NCBI GenBank assembly: GCA_002083525.1
Contig: LWDM01000023.1
Coordinates: 65,693-129,692, forward strand
Length of the DNA stretch: 64,000 nucleotides
Direction of reading: 5' to 3'
Source: Proteobacteria bacterium SG_bin9
GTDB taxonomy: Bacteria; Pseudomonadota; Alphaproteobacteria; Rhizobiales; Xanthobacteraceae
Shown here: positions 60,243-64,000 of the stretch, in pieces
Layout of the letters: the number at the start of each line of letters is the position of its first letter
Numbering within the stretch: the stretch's first letter is position 1
Position numbers and translations under genes: made by a program
Notes under the pieces: generated by a model
What the model was told of the DNA's origin: nothing
The model's input: only the letters and a program-made list of their open reading frames with translations
Database searches by the model: none

Positions 60243-61838
60243 TCAGTTGGTCTTGAACGCCACGTATTTCATTTTCGGCTGGTTGGCGACGTCGACCGGA
60301 ATTTCGAACCCGTTCTTCATCGCATAGGCGAGCGTCTGGTGATGCACCGGGAGGTAGATCACCTCTTCCTTGAACAGCGCCCAGAGCTTGGCAATGGTCG
60401 CATCGCGCTTGGCCTTGTCGACTTCGCTCGCCAGCGACTCGATCATCTTGTCCGCTTCCGGATTGGCGTATCGGGACGCATTCCAGCTGCCGTACTTGTC
60501 GGCGCGCGAGTGATAGAGGAACGAGAAGGCGTATTCGGAGTCGAAGGTCGGCACGCCCCAACCGAGCATGTAGAACTCGGTCTCCGGCGGATTGCGCTGG
60601 ATCAGCGGGAAGTGGATCGACTTCGACTGCGAAACAAGGTTCACCTTGACGCCGATCTGTCCCCACATGCCGACCGCCGCCTGGCAGATCGCTTCGTCAT
60701 TGACGTAACGGTCGTTCGGGCAGTGCAGCGTGATGTTGAAGCCGCTCGGATAACCAGCGTCGGCCAGCAGTTTTTTGGCGGCGTTGGTGTCTCCGGCCGG
60801 CAGAACGTCGAGTTCCTTGGTGTAGCCGTTGACGAACGACGGCACGATCATGCCGGCCGGAACCGACTGGCCGCGCATCGCCACGCGCTGGATCGCCTGC
60901 CGGTTGAGCGCCATGTTCATGGCCTGCCGCACGCGCTTGTCGGCGAACGGGTTCTTGCCCTCGACGTTGTCGGTCTTGAGGTCGGCGGACGTCAGATCCA
61001 TACCGAAGAAGATGCTGCGGTTCTCAGGCCCGATGTTCACTTTGAGATTCTGCTGACTCTTCAAGCGCTCGATATCCTGCACCGGCACGTCCTGCACGAA
61101 GTCGACTTCACCCGACAGCAGCGCTGCCAGCCTTGTCGCATCCGCCTTGATCGGAACGTAGGTCAGTTCGGTGATCTGCATCGGAAACGTGCCGATGCCC
61201 CAATAGCTGTCGTTGCGCTTCATCACCGTCTTCACGTCCGGCTCGCGCGAGATCAACTGGAACGGACCGGTGCCGTTGGCGTTGCGGACGGCGTAGTTCT
61301 CTTCCTTGTTCTTGAAGTCCTGAACCTTCGTCGCCTTGTTCGCTTCCGACCACTCCTTGTCCATGATGAAGATGTCGGTGAGCGTGTTCGGCAGCAGTGG
61401 GTTGGGGCCCTTGGTCTTGATGTGAACCGTCAGCGGATCGACCTTGGTGACGCTCTCGATCGATGTGATTGCGCCCTTCATGTCGGACGTCGGTGAACGC
61501 GCGCGGTCGATCGAGAACACGACGTCATCGGCGTCGAACACATTACCGTTGTGGAATTTCACATTCGGACGAAGCTTGAATTCCCACACCGTCGGATCGT
61601 CGGTGATTTTCCAGGACATGGCGAGCGCCGGTACTTCTTTACCCTGGAAGTCGCGATGAATCAGCGGCTCGTAGAGGTGATGGTTGAATGCGTGGGTCGG
61701 CCCTTCGTTCTGAGCGTGCGGGTCGAGCGTGAGTGCATCTCCTGAACGCGCCCACTTCAGCGGCCGCGCATCGGCGAGCGTCACTGTCAGAGCCGTAGCT
61801 GCCAGCAGCGCGATGGCGAATGTCCCGCGTTTGGTCAT
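60243..61838 (-). CDS. dppA: Peptide ABC transporter substrate-binding protein (SBP_bac_5)
   Basis: A 531-residue periplasmic protein with a signal peptide (residues 1-24; FAIALLAATALTVTLADA). The mature part starts RPLKWARSGDALTLDPHAQNEGPT. The signature region FKLRPNVKFHNGNVFDADDVVFSID is near 87-111 and the hinge region NPFADKRVRQAMNMALNRQAI near 300-320. It is only distantly like the binding protein at 2578-4203, so the two dpp systems probably take different ligands. First gene of the operon; the 199-nt gap to the next gene upstream contains no obvious site. Confidence 0.9.
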   Translation of the reverse strand: MTKRGTFAIALLAATALTVTLADARPLKWARSGDALTLDPHAQNEGPTHAFNHHLYEPLIHRDFQGKEVPALAMSWKITDDPTVWEFKLRPNVKFHNGNVFDADDVVFSIDRARSPTSDMKGAITSIESVTKVDPLTVHIKTKGPNPLLPNTLTDIFIMDKEWSEANKATKVQDFKNKEENYAVRNANGTGPFQLISREPDVKTVMKRNDSYWGIGTFPMQITELTYVPIKADATRLAALLSGEVDFVQDVPVQDIERLKSQQNLKVNIGPENRSIFFGMDLTSADLKTDNVEGKNPFADKRVRQAMNMALNRQAIQRVAMRGQSVPAGMIVPSFVNGYTKELDVLPAGDTNAAKKLLADAGYPSGFNITLHCPNDRYVNDEAICQAAVGMWGQIGVKVNLVSQSKSIHFPLIQRNPPETEFYMLGWGVPTFDSEYAFSFLYHSRADKYGSWNASRYANPEADKMIESLASEVDKAKRDATIAKLWALFKEEVIYLPVHHQTLAYAMKNGFEIPVDVANQPKMKYVAFKTN

Positions 61839-62037
61839 GATAGGCCTCCACTAATGTCAAACATTCGGCCGCCCCCGCGGCCATTGGCCGAGGATTATAG
61901 GCAGCGCTTAGAGGCTGTCACGGCGGTCCTGATCAAAATGTCGCGGCAAGACGGCGCGGCCGCACTGCACTACGACCGGAAACCGGCTGAATTGCTACCG
62001 GCCTGACCGATCCGTCGAAAAAGCAGGCACCGGCAGC

Positions 62038-63027
62038 CTACGACGGCGTCAATCCGAGGCTCGCGACCGCCTCCAGCCAAAGCGGCGCTTCATCCTTATA
62101 GAGCTTTTGCGTTGCCTCGAATGTCATGGCGGATTCATCGACACCGTAGGCTTTCAGGACCTGCTGCACCTTCTCGCTCTTGCCGCCCTCGACCAGCAGA
62201 TTGGACAGTTTCATGACGATGTCCCGCGGTGTTCCCATGGGGACGGAACAGGACTGGAAGCCGGTCAGACCGAAGATCGGCGACTTGGCGCCCTGTTCGA
62301 TGAATGTCGGAACATCCGGAAGCGTCGACATGCGCTTGCGCGAAACCGCGAGCGCCCTGCCCCGCCCGCTTTGCAGCACGGAGAGGGCCGCACCGTAGCT
62401 ACCATGCGCTCCGTCGATGAACCCACCCGCGACGTCGGTCCACATCGGCGCCTCACCGCGATAATGAATCGCTTCGATCTTGGTGCCATACTGCTTGTTC
62501 ATCTCGTTAACCGCCATGTGCGCGTAGGATCCCGCGCCATAGGTACCGATGCTGACCTTCTCGGTCTTTCGCGCATAGGCGATGAACTCGTCCAATGTCT
62601 TCGCGCCCGTCTTTTCGGCTGCCACAAACGGAAGACTGCCGGCCGGCATGATCGACACGATGATGAAGTCCTTATCGGTGTCGTAGGCGATATCCTTGAT
62701 CAGGAGACGGTTCATGATCAGGGTCGTCGAGATCGTGAACATCAACGTGTAGCCGTCAGGCGTGGCGCGCTTGAACTCCACTGCGGCTACCGACCCAGAT
62801 GCGCCGGCCTTGTTCTCGACGACGACGCTTTGTCCGGTCGCGGTGCGGATGTATTCGCCGTAAGCGCGCGCGAACAAATCCGTCTGACCGCCAGCCGGAT
62901 AGCCTGCGATGATTTTGATCTGCTTGTTGGGCCAATCGGTCTGCGCCTGAGCCGCTCCGCCGATCAGCGGATAAGCCGATGCGGCTGCAGTGACTGCGAT
63001 GAAATGACGGCGCGAGATGTTGCTCAT
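62038..63027 (-). CDS. Tripartite tricarboxylate transporter (TctC/Bug) substrate-binding protein
   Basis: A 329-residue Bug-family protein with a Tat-like leader (SRRHFIAVTAAASAYPLIGG; residues 5-24) rather than a plain Sec signal. The body has DWPNKQIKIIAGYPAGGQTDLFARAY, ENKAGASGSVAAVEF, TPDGYTLMF and EAIHYRGEAPMWTDVAGG, as expected. GGAG lies 7 nt before the ATG at 63027. As with the protein at 36532, no TctA/TctB genes are adjacent. The ligand is unknown. Confidence 0.87.
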   Translation of the reverse strand: MSNISRRHFIAVTAAASAYPLIGGAAQAQTDWPNKQIKIIAGYPAGGQTDLFARAYGEYIRTATGQSVVVENKAGASGSVAAVEFKRATPDGYTLMFTISTTLIMNRLLIKDIAYDTDKDFIIVSIMPAGSLPFVAAEKTGAKTLDEFIAYARKTEKVSIGTYGAGSYAHMAVNEMNKQYGTKIEAIHYRGEAPMWTDVAGGFIDGAHGSYGAALSVLQSGRGRALAVSRKRMSTLPDVPTFIEQGAKSPIFGLTGFQSCSVPMGTPRDIVMKLSNLLVEGGKSEKVQQVLKAYGVDESAMTFEATQKLYKDEAPLWLEAVASLGLTPS

Positions 63028-63212
63028 CACTTGCTCCTGCCCATGAATCTTCCGGCAGATGCAAGGATGAAGACAAGTTTCGTTTCGCCGCAACACTGCG
63101 CCGCACCAATTCAGGCGCGGGCGCTGGCCGTTATTCCTTGTGCCGAAATGATTTCACCAAAATGACACCTGCCTGGGCGGTTGTGCCGCAGGCGATGGTT
63201 TACACCGGCACG

Positions 63213-63614
63213 TCAGTTGGCCTTTTTGCCGTCCTTGCCAAACTGCTTGAGGAACGCGGTGAGATCCTTTATCTCCTGCTCGTTCTTGATGCCGGCGAAG
63301 ACCATCTTGGTGCCGGGGACCTTGGCCTTCGGGTCCTTGATGTAATCGGCGAACACGGCTTCGTCCCAGTTGATCGCAGCGTTCTTGTTCGCCTCGGAGT
63401 AACTGTAGCCTTCGATGGTACCCGACTTACGGCCGAATAACCCGTTCAGGAGCGGCCCTACGGTGTTCTTTGCGGTCTCGCCGACCTGATGACAGGCACG
63501 GCATTTGTTGAACGACTTTTCCCCGGCGGCCACGTCCTGTGCCTGCGCGGCGAACGGCACCAGAACAAGCGCTGCTGCGCCAAAAATTGCGCTGATAGCA
63601 AGACGAGACACCAT
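63213..63614 (-). CDS. Class I cytochrome c (c2/c550 type)
   Basis: A 133-residue periplasmic electron carrier. The signal peptide is residues 1-25 (LAISAIFGAAALVLVPFAAQA). The single heme site is CRACH near 38-42 and the Met axial ligand is in VPGTKMVFAGI near 103. Between them are GPLLNGLFGRKSGTIEGYSYSEANK, a segment typical of cytochromes c2/c550 of rhizobia. ATG 63614 was chosen because the signal peptide begins there. It could shuttle electrons between a quinol oxidoreductase and a terminal oxidase. Its neighbours do not define a partner. Confidence 0.9.
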   Translation of the reverse strand: MVSRLAISAIFGAAALVLVPFAAQAQDVAAGEKSFNKCRACHQVGETAKNTVGPLLNGLFGRKSGTIEGYSYSEANKNAAINWDEAVFADYIKDPKAKVPGTKMVFAGIKNEQEIKDLTAFLKQFGKDGKKAN

Positions 63615-63687
63615 GTGATCCGAACCTTTCGCTTGTAGAACACCGCCGCCGGACGCCTGTTCCAGCGGCGGTGTTAATTGCACAAAT

Positions 63688-64000
63688 TCAGCCGAAAATA
63701 TCAGCCGTGATTCCCGCATACCAGCCCATGTTCTCCGCCTGGGTCTGCTTGCGCAGTTCGGCGGATTCCTTGGTCTGCGAGACGAACGTCGATGACGCCG
63801 CGATCTTGCCGTCCTTCGGTTCGTAGGCGCCGCCCACCTTCACGCAATCGTCCGTCTGGATCAGGGACCAGCAGGTGTTGGTGTAGCGGGCGTCGAACGT
63901 GCGTGACGAGGTCAGCTCGCCGCGGATTTTCATGGCCGCTACCTTGGCCTGGCTGTTGGCCGAGAATGCCGACTTCGGCATATCGCCGGCGATCGACGCA
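63688..64000 (-). CDS. Unknown protein, probably 5' truncated by window end
   Basis: At least 97 residues are readable from an ATG at 63981, and the frame stays open to the window edge, so the real start may lie beyond. The sequence has KIRGELTSSRTFDARYTNTC, a Cys pair spaced by nine residues (CWSLIQTDDC), and ends GWYAGITADIFG. No transmembrane segment or known motif is seen in the visible part. I do not recognise a family. Confidence 0.5.
   Translation of the reverse strand, partial: ASIAGDMPKSAFSANSQAKVAAMKIRGELTSSRTFDARYTNTCWSLIQTDDCVKVGGAYEPKDGKIAASSTFVSQTKESAELRKQTQAENMGWYAGITADIFG

Overview
The window reads as a chromosomal segment of a high-GC alphaproteobacterium, most likely of the Bradyrhizobium / Rhodopseudomonas / Afipia group. 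Four things point there: the heme-uptake locus (hmuR, a HmuQ/HmuD-type heme oxygenase, hutX, exbB-exbD-tonB, hmuP-hmuT-hmuU-hmuV) is arranged as in Bradyrhizobium; orphan TctC-type binding proteins are present; the strong codon bias produces very long antisense shadow ORFs; and the gaps hold palindromic repeats of a kind I associate with that group. Assignment is from gene content and memory, not a database search.

Layout. (1) 1-2.4 kb: end of a molybdopterin oxidoreductase and a NiCoT-like metal permease. (2) 2.6-14 kb: a peptide/amide uptake and hydrolysis locus: dppA-like binding protein (minus strand), M20 peptidase, then a clear tandem glycine riboswitch (5818-5980) followed by dppB, dppC, a fused dppD-dppF ATPase, an M81 (MlrC-like) peptidase, an M20 hippurate-hydrolase-like amidohydrolase and an amidase. 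(3) 14-22.9 kb: complete heme acquisition locus, in two divergent transcription units around a candidate iron-responsive operator. (4) 22.9-30.2 kb, all minus: tcuB-tcuA-like tricarballylate oxidation genes with a hydroxyisobutyrate-dehydrogenase-family gene, a PPOX-type flavin protein, a glutathione S-transferase, a nitrilase and an AraC regulator. (5) 30.4-36.4 kb: a liv-type ABC transporter whose last ATPase gene (livF) runs without a stop codon into an aldehyde dehydrogenase. (6) 36.5-42.7 kb: TctC-type binding protein, DUF3750 protein, a Tau/Ssu-type ABC transporter and an amidase. (7) 42.7-48.8 kb: a metallo-beta-lactamase-fold enzyme, a diguanylate cyclase, a Crp-family regulator, a small membrane protein behind a perfect CRP-type palindrome, an MFS transporter with an unclear 5' end and a class III aminotransferase. 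(8) 48.8-49.7 kb: gene-free, with two inverted copies of a ~165-nt palindromic element around a highly structured ~350-nt sequence. (9) 49.7-64 kb: divergent ridA/dadA, acyl-CoA synthetase / binding protein / nitronate monooxygenase with a divergent LysR gene, a second complete dpp operon (minus), a second TctC-type protein, a class I cytochrome c and a partial unknown gene.

The theme is import and breakdown of organic nitrogen compounds and acids (peptides, amides, nitriles, D-amino acids, tricarboxylates), plus iron from heme. The observations I rate highest are the glycine riboswitch heading a peptide-import/hydrolysis operon rather than gcvT, the in-frame LivF-aldehyde dehydrogenase read-through, and the inverted-repeat-flanked structured element at 48.8-49.7 kb. 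No tRNA, rRNA, CRISPR array, transposase or phage gene was seen.
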